Below the pieces are notes generated by a model. It saw only the letters and a list, made by a program, of their open reading frames with translations. It ran no database searches and was not told the origin of the DNA. Shown in pieces: positions 36,032 through 45,496 of a stretch of DNA of 64,000 nucleotides. This DNA comes from Magnetofaba australis IT-1 (GTDB lineage: Bacteria > Pseudomonadota > Magnetococcia > Magnetococcales > Magnetococcaceae). The stretch spans positions 248,001 through 312,000 of the forward strand of contig NZ_LVJN01000018.1 in NCBI RefSeq assembly GCF_002109495.1, in the 5' to 3' direction. A program made the position numbers and the translations under genes. Numbering within the stretch: position 1 is the stretch's first letter; every line of letters starts with the position of its first letter.

Positions 36032-36865
36032 ATGAGACAGTTTATTCTCGATTCCATCAGCCCAGTGGACATGATCTCATGGGCGCTAACCGCCCTGTTT
36101 TTTCTTGGCGCCGCAGCGATCAATGGCGGAGATCTGACGCTCTCATTCATCGGCGCGGGCGGCGTGGTGATGACCATGTTTCTGGTTGGCGCCTCGGTTG
36201 AAGTGATGATCGAGACCCTCAAGGATGTCAAAGGCATCGGCACCTTGACCGGGTTTCTCACCAATGGCCCCGAAGCCATTGTGGTGGTGGTGGGTCTGGC
36301 CACCGGCGACATTCTCTTCGCCGCCTCCACGCCGCTGGGCTCCAACTTTATGAACCCCATCCTGTTGGTTCTGGCCGCTCTTCTGACCGGGCGGCTGATG
36401 CTGACTCTCAAAGTGCATCCCGCTTACACCGTCTCTTGTCTGGTGGTCACCGCCACCTTTGCCGGCGGCTTCTATCTGGTGGATCGGGCGCACTACCTGT
36501 TCTGGGTCATCGCCGTGGTCATCGCCAGCGTCTACTTCTTTCTGCGTCGCATGCCCGAGCAGGAGGAGGAGACCGATGATATCGCCATCAGCAAGTCCTG
36601 GTTCTTCCCCGCCTTATTGTGTCTGATCGGCGCGGGTTATGCTCTGGATCCGGTGGTCAGTTTCGCCTCCGAACAGTCCATGGCGCCCAAGGGCGTCATC
36701 GGCTTCATCGTTCTCTCCACCTTGACCAGTTGGCCGGAGTTTAAATCCACCATGGCGCTGTTGCGTCGCGGCAATGGCGTGGCGGCCGTGCTCAATATTG
36801 TGGTGAGCAACATCACCAACCTGTGGTTGGCGTGTGTGGGTGTAGTGGTCTACCTGATGATGTAG
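36032..36865 (+). CDS. Sodium/calcium exchanger-like (CaCA superfamily) membrane protein
   Basis: The 277-residue integral membrane protein has two inverted alpha-repeat-like segments. One is GFLTNGPEAIVVVVGLATGD...GSNFMNP, the other is TLTSWPEFKSTMALLRRGNGVAAVLNIVVSNITN. Both fit the PE(A/F)...G(S/N)N motifs of CaCA antiporters. An acidic cytoplasmic loop (PEQEEETDD) separates them, as is usual. It probably exchanges cations such as Ca2+ for Na+ or H+. GTG 36029 immediately before the ATG is an alternative start. Confidence 0.82.
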   Translation: MRQFILDSISPVDMISWALTALFFLGAAAINGGDLTLSFIGAGGVVMTMFLVGASVEVMIETLKDVKGIGTLTGFLTNGPEAIVVVVGLATGDILFAASTPLGSNFMNPILLVLAALLTGRLMLTLKVHPAYTVSCLVVTATFAGGFYLVDRAHYLFWVIAVVIASVYFFLRRMPEQEEETDDIAISKSWFFPALLCLIGAGYALDPVVSFASEQSMAPKGVIGFIVLSTLTSWPEFKSTMALLRRGNGVAAVLNIVVSNITNLWLACVGVVVYLMM

Positions 36866-37457
36866 GCGCTGGGCGTGCTGCTGTGGCTGTTGTTTCGCCT
36901 CTTCAGACCAGCGATTGACAGCTGTTCGAATTTATGCGGTGGCTTTTGTCGGAAAAATGTTTACAATGACATCTTGAAGCACACCGAGAAATTCGAGTTT
37001 TTGCAAAAATGCGCCAGGCGCTTCAACTGACTTGACGGCGGATAGCTGTGTCGTCATTCCCTGTGTTGACGCCTGTATCTATTGGGTATCCGTTAGATAT
37101 TGCGGTTGCCCACACAGACCGTCGGCTGGCTCGTCCAATCCAGCCCTCTCCTTCCGGTGGGTGACGGTAAACCGGGGCGTGGTCGACTCATCACCGACCC
37201 GTTTTAAGAATTCTTCCACTACTGCGAACCTGTTGTTGCCCCCTCACATTTGGTTAGGGGGTTCTTTTTTTTCCCCAGTTTACCTATTATTCCCTCATCT
37301 GACGGCTATTTTCACCGCGCATATCAGCGCTGACTGCTCGTTTGCGCCCAACCTTGCGACACTCTATGCGTTACAAAACCTTGTCGCTTGGTTGCTGGTC
37401 AGAGACAATAATGTTGCGCGTTTCCTTTGTCAGGTTGCAAAAAAAACACTGGACGTG
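36866..37457. other. Long untranslated region before the YdbH-like gene
   Basis: These 592 bases contain no convincing gene. An open frame starting at 37032 continues into the next gene, but its first 142 residues have no family resemblance or coding character and cross a terminator-like hairpin at 37239-37272. TTGACA at about 36914 could be a -35 element. The region may be a long regulatory leader or contain a small RNA gene ending at the hairpin. Confidence 0.6.
37239..37272 (+). terminator. Terminator-like hairpin inside the leader of the YdbH-like gene
   Basis: The stem CCCCCT (37239-37244) with AGGGGG (37256-37261) around an 11-base loop is followed by TTCTTTTTTTT. It has the form of an intrinsic terminator but lies about 185 bases before the start codon, so it would end either a small RNA or a leader transcript. 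Confidence 0.75.
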
Positions 37458-40400
37458 ATGCCGATGCCAAGCCGCTTGTTCCGGAAAATATTTCGTTTTC
37501 TATTTTATATGTTGGCATTGGTGATTGTACTGGCGGCGGCGTTGCCGCTGATCATGCTGCAGCCGCAAGCGCGGGATATGGCTTTGGGTCAGTTGCAGCA
37601 GCAACTTCATTGGCGCATCCATATCGAAGAGTTTGATCTCTACTGGGGGCGGCTGGATATGCGCAGCGTGAGCGCTATCAGCCATGGCACCGATATCGAA
37701 GCCGCCCTACTGAGGGTCGAGTGGAGTCTGCATGACCTGTTTTCCGGCCGGTTGAGCAATTTCCAACTCTACGACCCCGTCGTTTCCATCGTTCCCACTT
37801 CCAGTAATAACGACAGCGCCAGCGCACAAAAGGCCAACTGGCGTAAGGCGCCCATGGCGCTCCCCTTCGCGCTGCGAACGTTCCAAATTCGCAACGGCCT
37901 GATACAGCTAAAAAGCAAACGCAATCAAACCCAGTGGAAGCTTACCCGCATCGAAGCCTATGGCGATGATCTCGATGAGGGACAAGGTGAGGTGATCTTT
38001 GCCGGTCAGGGCGACCCCGGCGGCGTGATAACAGCGCAAGTGGTGTGGAGCCGTGAACAGGTGATGCTCAACATCGATGCCGAAGACGCGCCTTTGGCGC
38101 CGTTGGGCGCATTGGTGGGCGCGCCGCTGGATGCCGGGTATCTCTCGACACACATGGAGATTACTCTCGGGCCCAATATCCCGTTTGAAGCATCGGGTCG
38201 ACTGCGGGTGAAAAACGCGCACAGCGCTGGCGGCTGGAACGCCGACGGCGAACTCTTTCTGCACGCGGGTCGGCGCAACGTGGAGTGGACGGGCGCTGTG
38301 CTGGTGGGCTCGCCCTATGCCGGCAAAGAGGATCTGCTGCTCACCGGAGTGGTGGCGTACGACAAGGGGCTGTGGGTGTTGCAGGAGTCCGAGGTCAAAT
38401 TGGCTGGATTGGGGCGCCTGGAGCTCAATGGACGCTGGGAGGCGGGTCTGCATCTGGACGCCACGCTGATCAGCGTGGCGCCCATGGAGTTGGCCAAGTG
38501 GTTGGGCGCGCCTGCATCGGAGGAGTTGAGGCTGCGCACCCACAAGCCGTGGCGCCTGCATGTGGTGGCCCAAGGCGACCCGCGCGCGCCGGAGTGGCAG
38601 GCGTCGCTCAAAAGCGGTCCGGACGTCATCCACTCCGACCAACTGCGCGCTCAGGATGTGAATGTTTCGCTGCAACTGAATGGCCGTGGGGCTGAACTGG
38701 GCGATCGGGCGCGGGTTGAGCTCTCCGCCGCGCATTTGAAGTATCACAAAGCCGAAGCCATCGAAATGCTCTGGCATGGCGAAGTGGATCTATCGGAAGA
38801 GAATGAGGAGTCGCTGGAGGCGCATCTGCTGGGCAAATGGCGCGTGCGCACCGGCAATGGCGCGTATCAATCCATGGGCGTCTCCATGGATGCGCGTTTG
38901 GATGGTCTGGCTGTGAGCACGCTGGGCGCCGAGGTCACTGTGGCCGATGGCGGCATGATCCATATCGCCCATCGCAAGCTCAGAAAATACATCTCCTGGG
39001 TATTCACTGCAGAGCCCAAAAAACCCTTGGAGATCTCTCTCGTTGGCGCGCTGCTGGATCGGAATCTGGGCAGTGGCGATCTGTCAGGCAAGTTGGAGTT
39101 CCTGCAGCGCCATATCCCAGGCAGTCACTGGGAGGGTCAGTTCAGTTGGGGGCTGCGTAACGGCCGCTGGAGTCAACCAGCGCGTGGGGACGCGCCAGAG
39201 GTGATTGCGCAAGGCGTCAACGCTGCGGGGGATGGAAACTTCTCCTGGGCCGAGCAGGTGAAATCGTACCGAGTCTCCACCAGCATGCGCGTTGAGAAAG
39301 GCGAATGGCTGGCCGATGGCTGGTATGGCGATCTGGGCGCCGAAGAGCCTCAAGCAATCGCCAATATCTCCCTGCTGCCCGACGGCGCATTGTCAGGGCG
39401 TTTGCGGGTGATGGCGCGCAGCATCGAAAAGCTTACGCTGCAGAGTCGTAACTGGCGCGATCCCAAAGCGGCCGGGGTGACGGCAAAGCTGAACCAACTG
39501 CGCCTGGAGCCGCTGTTCAAAACCTATCTGCAGGATCGCTGGGCGTTGGTCAATCCCCAGTGGCGTCAAGCCAAAATGGTGGGTCAGGTCGATGGTGAAG
39601 TGACCTTGAACTGGCCTGGCGAGGCGATGCGTCTGGAAGGCAGCCTCAGCCTGCGTGATGGCTATATTGTTGGTCCTGGCCAAGAGTGGCGGCTGGAAAA
39701 CGTCTCACTGGATCTGCCCATTTACACCGATCTGGCGCCGCCCAAATTGCCGCGGGATCCTGGCGCACTGAATATTGAACGTGTGATTTGGCGTCAAGAG
39801 CCCATTGCGCTGATGGGACTCAAACCCATTGTGGAGGGGCGTCTGCTGCGCTTGGGCGAGCAAGTGGAGTTGGATCTTCTGGGTGGCGGCGTCAAGCTCA
39901 GCAATGTTCAGGTCGAGTTCCCGCAAACAGAGAGCCCGGCGCAGGCGCGCTTCGGTTTGACCGGCCGCGACCTGAATCTCACGCGCGTCAGTCATGCGTT
40001 GCAACTGACCAAGCCGATGGAAGGTAAAGCGTTTTTGGAGTTTCCGCGGGTGACTCTTTCGCAGTGGGGGGTGGGTAAATTCCAGGGCGAGGCGGGCTTG
40101 CAGATGTATGGCGGCATCGTCTCTTTGCGCAACATCTGGGCCCGTAACGTCACCCAACCCACACCGGAGTGGGGTATGGATGTGCAGGTTTCGCAACTGG
40201 ATCTGGGTCGAGTCAGCGCCGCCTTGGGCGTGGGCGCGATGCATGGAACGCTCTCCGGCGAAGTGGAGGATCTGGCCATGGCCGGGGCTGAGCCGGTGTC
40301 CTTCGACGCCTCCTTTGGCAGCGTCGAAAGCAACACCCAACAGGTCATCAGCGTGGACGCCATCAACGACCTCAATATGCTGGGTGGAGGGGGCGTCAAC

Positions 40401-40658
40401 GCCATCACTCAAGGGCTGCTTTCGGCGTTCAACAACTACCGCTATCGCCGTATCGGCATACGCTGTCGTTTGAAGAATGACCGTTTCCATCTTTCCGGCC
40501 TGGGCGGCGCCGAGCGGCAGCACCTGCTGGTGGAGGGCAGTTATATCCCGCCGCGCGTGGATGTGGTGAGCCACAACTCTGTGATTGGCTGGAAGGATAT
40601 GGTTGAGCGTCTGGATCGCATCTTCGAGCGTGCCGCCGAACGTCAAAAAGAGGAGTAA
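37458..40658 (+). CDS. AsmA-superfamily (YdbH-like) envelope lipid-transport protein
   Basis: This protein of 1066 residues has an N-terminal membrane helix (about 12-35) and a long periplasmic region dominated by beta-strand-type alternation. It ends in an AsmA-like C-terminal region (SFDASFGSVESN, INDLNMLGGGGVNAITQGLLSAFNNYRYRRIGIRC). In E. coli, YdbH works with TamB and YhdP as a bridge for phospholipid transport to the outer membrane, together with the lipoproteins YnbE and YdbL. Here it is followed after 3 bases by a YnbE/YdbL-like gene, which supports the assignment. ATG 37458 is chosen because it directly precedes the anchor. Confidence 0.85.
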   Translation: MPMPSRLFRKIFRFLFYMLALVIVLAAALPLIMLQPQARDMALGQLQQQLHWRIHIEEFDLYWGRLDMRSVSAISHGTDIEAALLRVEWSLHDLFSGRLSNFQLYDPVVSIVPTSSNNDSASAQKANWRKAPMALPFALRTFQIRNGLIQLKSKRNQTQWKLTRIEAYGDDLDEGQGEVIFAGQGDPGGVITAQVVWSREQVMLNIDAEDAPLAPLGALVGAPLDAGYLSTHMEITLGPNIPFEASGRLRVKNAHSAGGWNADGELFLHAGRRNVEWTGAVLVGSPYAGKEDLLLTGVVAYDKGLWVLQESEVKLAGLGRLELNGRWEAGLHLDATLISVAPMELAKWLGAPASEELRLRTHKPWRLHVVAQGDPRAPEWQASLKSGPDVIHSDQLRAQDVNVSLQLNGRGAELGDRARVELSAAHLKYHKAEAIEMLWHGEVDLSEENEESLEAHLLGKWRVRTGNGAYQSMGVSMDARLDGLAVSTLGAEVTVADGGMIHIAHRKLRKYISWVFTAEPKKPLEISLVGALLDRNLGSGDLSGKLEFLQRHIPGSHWEGQFSWGLRNGRWSQPARGDAPEVIAQGVNAAGDGNFSWAEQVKSYRVSTSMRVEKGEWLADGWYGDLGAEEPQAIANISLLPDGALSGRLRVMARSIEKLTLQSRNWRDPKAAGVTAKLNQLRLEPLFKTYLQDRWALVNPQWRQAKMVGQVDGEVTLNWPGEAMRLEGSLSLRDGYIVGPGQEWRLENVSLDLPIYTDLAPPKLPRDPGALNIERVIWRQEPIALMGLKPIVEGRLLRLGEQVELDLLGGGVKLSNVQVEFPQTESPAQARFGLTGRDLNLTRVSHALQLTKPMEGKAFLEFPRVTLSQWGVGKFQGEAGLQMYGGIVSLRNIWARNVTQPTPEWGMDVQVSQLDLGRVSAALGVGAMHGTLSGEVEDLAMAGAEPVSFDASFGSVESNTQQVISVDAINDLNMLGGGGVNAITQGLLSAFNNYRYRRIGIRCRLKNDRFHLSGLGGAERQHLLVEGSYIPPRVDVVSHNSVIGWKDMVERLDRIFERAAERQKEE

Positions 40659-40661
40659 ATC

Positions 40662-41276
40662 ATGCGCAAAACCCTGCATATGCTGCTGCTGGGCGCCACG
40701 CTGTTTGTGGCCGCCTGCGTGACTGTGAATATCTATTTTCCCGCCCCGGCCATGCAAGAGGCCGCCGAACGCATTGTGCAGGAGGTGTGGGGAGATGATC
40801 CCGCAGGCGGCAAATCGCCTGAGCAGGGCGCTAAACCCGACGCCAAGCCCGGCAGCGGCGCGCTGTTGCTGCGCAACATGGTGGTGACCGCCGCCAACTG
40901 GATGATTCCGTCAGCCAACGCCCAGAGCGCCGATATCAATGTCTCGACTGCCGCCATTCGAGCTGTAAAGGATCGCATTCACGCCCGCGCCGACCAACTC
41001 AGACCCTACCTGGATCGCGGCGTGGTGGGGATTCTCGCCAATGGCGATCTGGTCCTGCGCGATCCCGGCTCCATCAGTCTGCGCGAGCGCAGCATCGTTG
41101 AGCGCCTGGTGGCGTTGGAGAATCAGGATCGCGCCGCGCTCTATCGGGAGATTGCCCAAGCCAATGGCCATCCCGACTGGCAGGGGAGCATTCGCGACGT
41201 TTTCGCCCAGAAGTGGCGTGGGCAAGCCCGTGGTGGTTGGTGGGTGCAGCAGGATGGTATGTGGTTGAGAAAGTGA
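40662..41276 (+). CDS. Lipoprotein combining YnbE-like and YdbL/DUF1318-like parts
   Basis: The 204-residue protein has a signal peptide with lipobox V-A-A-C at cysteine 19, followed by VTVNIYFPAPAMQEAAERIV and then a linker. The DUF1318 domain follows (about 95-204; AIRAVKDRIHARADQLRPYL, RAALYREIAQANGHPDW, ending WWVQQDGMWLRK). E. coli encodes the corresponding parts as two proteins, YnbE and YdbL, downstream of ydbH. Here they seem to be in one chain. It probably forms an outer-membrane partner for the YdbH-like protein. Confidence 0.85.
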   Translation: MRKTLHMLLLGATLFVAACVTVNIYFPAPAMQEAAERIVQEVWGDDPAGGKSPEQGAKPDAKPGSGALLLRNMVVTAANWMIPSANAQSADINVSTAAIRAVKDRIHARADQLRPYLDRGVVGILANGDLVLRDPGSISLRERSIVERLVALENQDRAALYREIAQANGHPDWQGSIRDVFAQKWRGQARGGWWVQQDGMWLRK

Positions 41277-41296
41277 CGTTTGAGAAAAAAATGTGG

Positions 41297-41322
41297 GCAC
41301 AGCAACAAAAATGTTGCTGTGC
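41297..41322. promoter_or_regulatory. Perfect inverted repeat overlapping the tpx promoter
   Basis: GCACAGCAACA (41297-41307), loop AAAA, and its exact complement (41312-41322) form an 11-bp stem. On the minus strand it is followed by a T-run, but no minus-strand gene ends here. On the plus strand no T-run follows. Its right arm covers the proposed -35 of tpx, so an operator or attenuator role is possible. Confidence 0.6.
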
Positions 41323-41342
41323 TGGAAATAGTCGCGTAGTAT
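41314..41342 (+). promoter_or_regulatory. Candidate sigma-70-type promoter of tpx
   Basis: TTGCTG (41314-41319), a 17-base spacer and TAGTAT (41337-41342) lie about 95 bases before the tpx start. The match is partial (4 of 6 in the -10), but the spacing is ideal. Confidence 0.5.
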
Positions 41343-41435
41343 CCCTTCGCAAATGGGTCGCATGAACGCTTCGTCACACAGTTCGGCGACCTGCACTGAA
41401 ATCACATATGCGATTACCCCATAGGAGTGGCAGGC

Positions 41436-41936
41436 ATGGCTCAGATCACTTTGAAAGGCAACCCCATCAACACCTCCGGCGAGCTGCCCAGCGTGGGTTC
41501 GGCTGCGCCCGAGTTCTCTTTGACCAAGTCCGACCTCTCCGATGTGAGCCTGAAGGACTTCGCCGGCAAGAAGGTGGTTCTGAACATCTTCCCCAGCATC
41601 GACACCGCCGTGTGCGCCGCCTCCGTGCGTCACTTCAACGCCGATGTGGACAAAATGGACGGCGCGGTGGTGCTGTGCATCTCCATGGACCTGCCCTTCG
41701 CCCACTCCCGCTTCTGCGGCGCTGAGGGGCTGGAGAGCGTGACCTCCTGCTCCGAAATGCACAAGCGCGGCTTTGCCGAAGATTACGGCGTGCGCATCGT
41801 AGACGGTCCTTTGGCTGGTCTCATGGCCCGCGCCGTGGTGATCGTCGATGAGAGCGGCAAGGTGATCTACACGCAGCAGGTGCCTGAGATCGTGGAAGAG
41901 CCCGACTACGAAGCTGCGCTCAAAGCCCTGGCCTAA
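41436..41936 (+). CDS. tpx: Thiol peroxidase Tpx
   Basis: This peroxiredoxin of 166 residues reduces lipid and hydrogen peroxides using thioredoxin. The peroxidatic cysteine is in SIDTAVCAASVRHFN and the resolving cysteine is in SRFCGAEGLESV, the spacing of atypical 2-Cys Tpx. The usual proline of the DTPVC motif is alanine here (DTAVC). ATG 41436 has AGGAG 8 bases upstream; the GTG at 41427 overlaps that site and is unlikely. Codon use looks biased to C-ending codons, as in highly expressed genes. Confidence 0.96.
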   Translation: MAQITLKGNPINTSGELPSVGSAAPEFSLTKSDLSDVSLKDFAGKKVVLNIFPSIDTAVCAASVRHFNADVDKMDGAVVLCISMDLPFAHSRFCGAEGLESVTSCSEMHKRGFAEDYGVRIVDGPLAGLMARAVVIVDESGKVIYTQQVPEIVEEPDYEAALKALA

Positions 41937-41994
41937 GCGCTGTGAAGACAGATCCAGGGGGTAAGCTTGTTGCGCCCTGGATGGTTTGAAAAAA

Positions 41995-42024
41995 ACGGGC
42001 TTGTCTATGGCAAGCCCGTTTTTT
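41995..42024 (+). terminator. Intrinsic terminator of tpx
   Basis: A perfect 9-bp stem, ACGGGCTTG (41995-42003) with CAAGCCCGT (42011-42019), is followed by six T residues and preceded by an A-run. It lies 58 bases after the stop. Confidence 0.95.
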
Positions 42025-42129
42025 GATTTGTTTTGCTTGACCCCGACGCGCCTGCGCGCCACCCTGTGTTGGACAAAAAAATGGACTTTTGGCGCCTTGA
42101 AGGGCGCAGGGATATGGAAACCGCGCGCC

Positions 42130-42906
42130 ATGAGCGATGTGATCGATCTCCATTGCCACATACTCCCTGGTTTGGATGATGGCGCGCGCAGTATGGATCA
42201 AGCGCTGAATATGGCGCGTATGGCCCAGGCTGATGGGGTGACCCATATTGTCGCCACGCCGCATATTCAGCCCGGTGTGTTTGATAACGACGCCCCGCGC
42301 ATTCGTCACAGTTTGAGCGTGATGCAGCGCCATTTGCAGGAGCGCGGCATCGCGCTGCAGATGAGCGCCGCCGCTGAGATTCGTCTCACGCCCAGTGTTC
42401 TGCCCGCGCTCAAGAAAGAGACCCTACCGCTGCTCAATGGATTATCTGGTCAGGCGCGCTACGTCTTACTGGAGTTCTCCCATAAGGGTTTGGTCGCTGG
42501 CGACCTTTATTGGACTGAGTTGATCGTCCGCGCTGGCTTTATCCCGGTGCTGGCGCATCCAGAGCGTATTCGAACGTTTCGCGACGATCCCGAACTGCTG
42601 GAACCCTTTATGAATTTGGGTTGTCTGACGCAGCTAACAGCGGGCTCCATTACCGGGGCGTTTGGCGCGCGAGTGGCTGAGACGGCGGATTTTATTCTGG
42701 AGTCTGGTTGGGCGCATGTCATCGCCAGTGATGGTCATGGGTTTAATCAGCGCCAGCCGGTTCTGCGCGATGGCGTGCAGATGGCTGCAAAAGTTGTCGG
42801 GCAAGCATGCGCCGAGGCCATGGTCAGCGCCGCTCCGCGCGCCATTTTAGCGGGTGAGCCGGTTCAGAGCGTCATAAATGCGTTGCGGGAGGGGGGCGAC
42901 GCGTAG
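42130..42906 (+). CDS. CpsB/CapC-family PHP-type protein tyrosine phosphatase
   Basis: The 258-residue protein has the PHP metal motifs DLHCHILPGLDDGA at the start, VATPHIQPG, LEFSH in place of the usual acidic strand, LAHPERI, and ASDGH near the end. CpsB/YwqE phosphatases dephosphorylate bacterial tyrosine kinases that control polysaccharide export. No kinase or polysaccharide gene is adjacent, so it stands alone. The longer frame from 41986 starts inside the tpx terminator and is rejected; ATG 42130 directly precedes the first motif. Confidence 0.87.
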   Translation: MSDVIDLHCHILPGLDDGARSMDQALNMARMAQADGVTHIVATPHIQPGVFDNDAPRIRHSLSVMQRHLQERGIALQMSAAAEIRLTPSVLPALKKETLPLLNGLSGQARYVLLEFSHKGLVAGDLYWTELIVRAGFIPVLAHPERIRTFRDDPELLEPFMNLGCLTQLTAGSITGAFGARVAETADFILESGWAHVIASDGHGFNQRQPVLRDGVQMAAKVVGQACAEAMVSAAPRAILAGEPVQSVINALREGGDA

Positions 42907-43086
42907 CATACTATTTGCAGGATTTATTCGTTAAATAGTTGATGATTCAGTATTCTAAAGCTGTGTTTATTGCCTAATTGCTTCTAAAACCAAGTTTTTT
43001 CTCATCTAGGGGTGGAAGGCTTGAGTCCATTGCAGTATGCTTTGGGCTCAATATTGATCCAAGTTAGAGATCATGGGAGCACGGCT

Positions 43087-43566
43087 ATGCAGAATGAAAT
43101 CTCCAAGGCGATTGTCGATTCCGTACACGATATCTTCTTGGCTTTTCTCTCCTTGGAGGTCTCTCCAGGTCCCGCTATCGCCAAGCCGGAGTTTGAACCC
43201 TATACGCCGCCCGAGTCCGAGGCCACGGCGACAGTGGGTTTTAGCGGCGGGCTGAAAGGGGGCATCCATCTCTCCTGCCCGATGTATGTGGCGCTGGCGT
43301 TGGCCGCGTCCTTTTCCGGCGAGGAGTACACGGAAATGGACGCCGAAGCCAGTGACGGTTTTGGCGAGTTGGCCAATATGGTCGCAGGCGGTTTGCAGTC
43401 CCGGTTGTCCGAAAAGCATGGGGAGATCAACCTGACGCCGCCCAACGTGATTCGAGGCAGCAACTTCGCCATGTCCTACAACCGTAGCTTGAACAGCATC
43501 AAGCAATATTTCCGCATCGAGCACGGCCCGTTCTTTGTCGAGTGTTTCTATATGCCGGTTGCCTGA
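43087..43566 (+). CDS. CheX-like chemotaxis phosphatase domain protein
   Basis: The 159-residue protein has the CheC/CheX-type fold, with GFSGGLKGGIHLSCP and the helix DGFGELANMVAGGLQSRL, in which E and N are the residues used by CheX to dephosphorylate CheY-P. No che gene is nearby, so this is probably a stand-alone CheX that acts on CheY or another receiver. The preceding 180 bases are AT-rich and hold its promoter. ATG 43087 follows GGGAG by 8 bases; the in-frame start at 43012 lacks support. Confidence 0.85.
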   Translation: MQNEISKAIVDSVHDIFLAFLSLEVSPGPAIAKPEFEPYTPPESEATATVGFSGGLKGGIHLSCPMYVALALAASFSGEEYTEMDAEASDGFGELANMVAGGLQSRLSEKHGEINLTPPNVIRGSNFAMSYNRSLNSIKQYFRIEHGPFFVECFYMPVA

Positions 43567-43592
43567 TTGTCGGCTTTGCGATGAACAAAAAA

Positions 43593-43622
43593 AGGGAGCG
43601 CCCCAGGCCGCTCCCTTTTTTT
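43593..43622. terminator. Bidirectional terminator between cheX and ureG
   Basis: The 8-bp stem AGGGAGCG (43593-43600) with CGCTCCCT (43609-43616) has a run of seven T after it and seven A before it. It serves the plus-strand cheX and the end of the minus-strand urease operon. Confidence 0.95.
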
Positions 43623-43641
43623 GTGCGTGTTGGCTCAGCGC

Positions 43642-44240
<599 letters not shown>

Positions 44241-44244
<4 letters not shown>

Positions 44245-44939
44245 GATCGGAACAACCTCGTGTATTGAGTTTCGTGTTGCAGAGAGGCCCAGTCGGTGAG
44301 GGCGGTGGCGCCGCCCCAATCCTCCGCAGGCGTCTCCTGAACATTGGCCACGCAGAGCGCGACCACCGCTTGTAAACGCGCGGTGATGCGCTGTCCGGCG
44401 CTCTGCCCCAGGGGGATCAGGCGCACCCCTGCGGAGATGAGATTGGCCGCCAGGGCGTGCAGATAGGCGTGCAGCGACGCCTCCAGCGCCACCCCATGCC
44501 GCGCCGCCGCCGCGCCCACCGCCACCGGGTTGGGCGGCTCACAGCGCATCTGACGCAACTGTTCCGCCCATTGTAGATAGAACGGATCCGGCCACGCATC
44601 GCACAGACACTTCACAAACGCCGCGCCCTGGGCGCTCGTCTCCAGATGCAGCTCGGCGCTGGGCTGTTGCGCGGCGCCGAATTGGGTGATGCTGGTCAAA
44701 TCCGCCAGACTGCCGACATCCGCCGCACGCCACGCCTGACGCAGCAGCAGGGCGTCGTTGCGTCCGGCGCCGAAGCGCAGCACGCCGCCCACCCACGCCT
44801 CCAAACTCGCCTCGTCATGAACCCGACCCACCTCCACCATCTGCTCCAAGCCGTGGGAGTAGGTGTAGCTCCCCACCGGAAACGCTGGCGACAGCCACGT
44901 CATCAGGGCATAGAGGGTGTTGGGCTCAGGCGTGGTCAT
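44241..44939 (-). CDS. ureF: Urease accessory protein UreF
   Basis: This all-alpha protein of 232 residues bridges UreD and UreG in the activation complex. It shows the typical [23 protein letters not shown]-terminal motif, and the [14 protein letters not shown] segment near the end. ATG 44939 lies 14 bases inside ureE, and this overlap suggests coupling. The longer frame up to 45050 reads through the His-rich tail of ureE and is rejected. Confidence 0.95.
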
Positions 44940-45489
44940 GATCGCCATGAGTATGCGGGTGGGCGTGGTCATCATGGGAGTGGGGATGTTCGTGAATCCT
45001 GCCCTGGGAAGAGCCATGGCTGTGACCGGCGCCGATGCCGCCGCCGCCATAGGCGCCCCCTTCCGGCGAGAACGGCGCCTCGGCCCCAGAGATCTGCGCC
45101 CCCAAGCCGGTGAGCATGTGAATCAACACCGGATCGTGCAGAATGCGCAGACGGCCATCGGACAGCACCTGCACTGGGGTGTGCCGATTGCCGATGTGCC
45201 ACGCCAGGCGCGCCGCCTCCTGTTGCGAGCTCGGCGCAATCTCCGCCACCGGCTCCACGGCGGCTCGGATAAGGAGAAAACCGGAACCGTCGGCCAGCTC
45301 CAGCGCGTCGCCGTCCCCCATCAGGGTGGCGCGCTCCAGGTCCAGCAGAAACGCCTCGCCCGCATCATCCTGCATGCGCAGACGGCGTTTGTAGCGCTGA
45401 TCAAAGGGCAGGGTGATGACGCCGCGCTGCCGTGCGGCGTCCCACTGGCCCGCCCGCGCCACCGCCACCGCCCGTCGCTGTTCGCTCAT
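44926..45489 (-). CDS. ureE: Urease nickel-delivery metallochaperone UreE
   Basis: The 187-residue protein has the peptide-binding N-terminal domain (about 1-75) and the metal-binding domain with AWHIGNRHTPVQV and DPVLIHMLTGLGA. It ends with a tail of about 35 residues very rich in histidine, such as [22 protein letters not shown], part of which is typical for UreE of Klebsiella type and is known to bind several nickel ions. ATG 45489 lies 7 bases after the ureC stop. Confidence 0.96.
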   Translation of the reverse strand: MSEQRRAVAVARAGQWDAARQRGVITLPFDQRYKRRLRMQDDAGEAFLLDLERATLMGDGDALELADGSGFLLIRAAVEPVAEIAPSSQQEAARLAWHIGNRHTPVQVLSDGRLRILHDPVLIHMLTGLGAQISGAEAPFSPEGGAYGGGGIGAGHSHGSSQGRIHEHPHSHDDHAHPHTHGDHDHA

Positions 45490-45496
45490 GACCGCC

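Noticed and set aside
36918-36930. GTTCGAAT, which looks like a tRNA T-loop
   Set aside because: No acceptor, D-arm or anticodon stem can be drawn around it.
37032-37457. N-terminal extension of the YdbH-like protein
   Set aside because: The frame is open but crosses a terminator-like hairpin and has no coding character. The membrane anchor directly follows ATG 37458.
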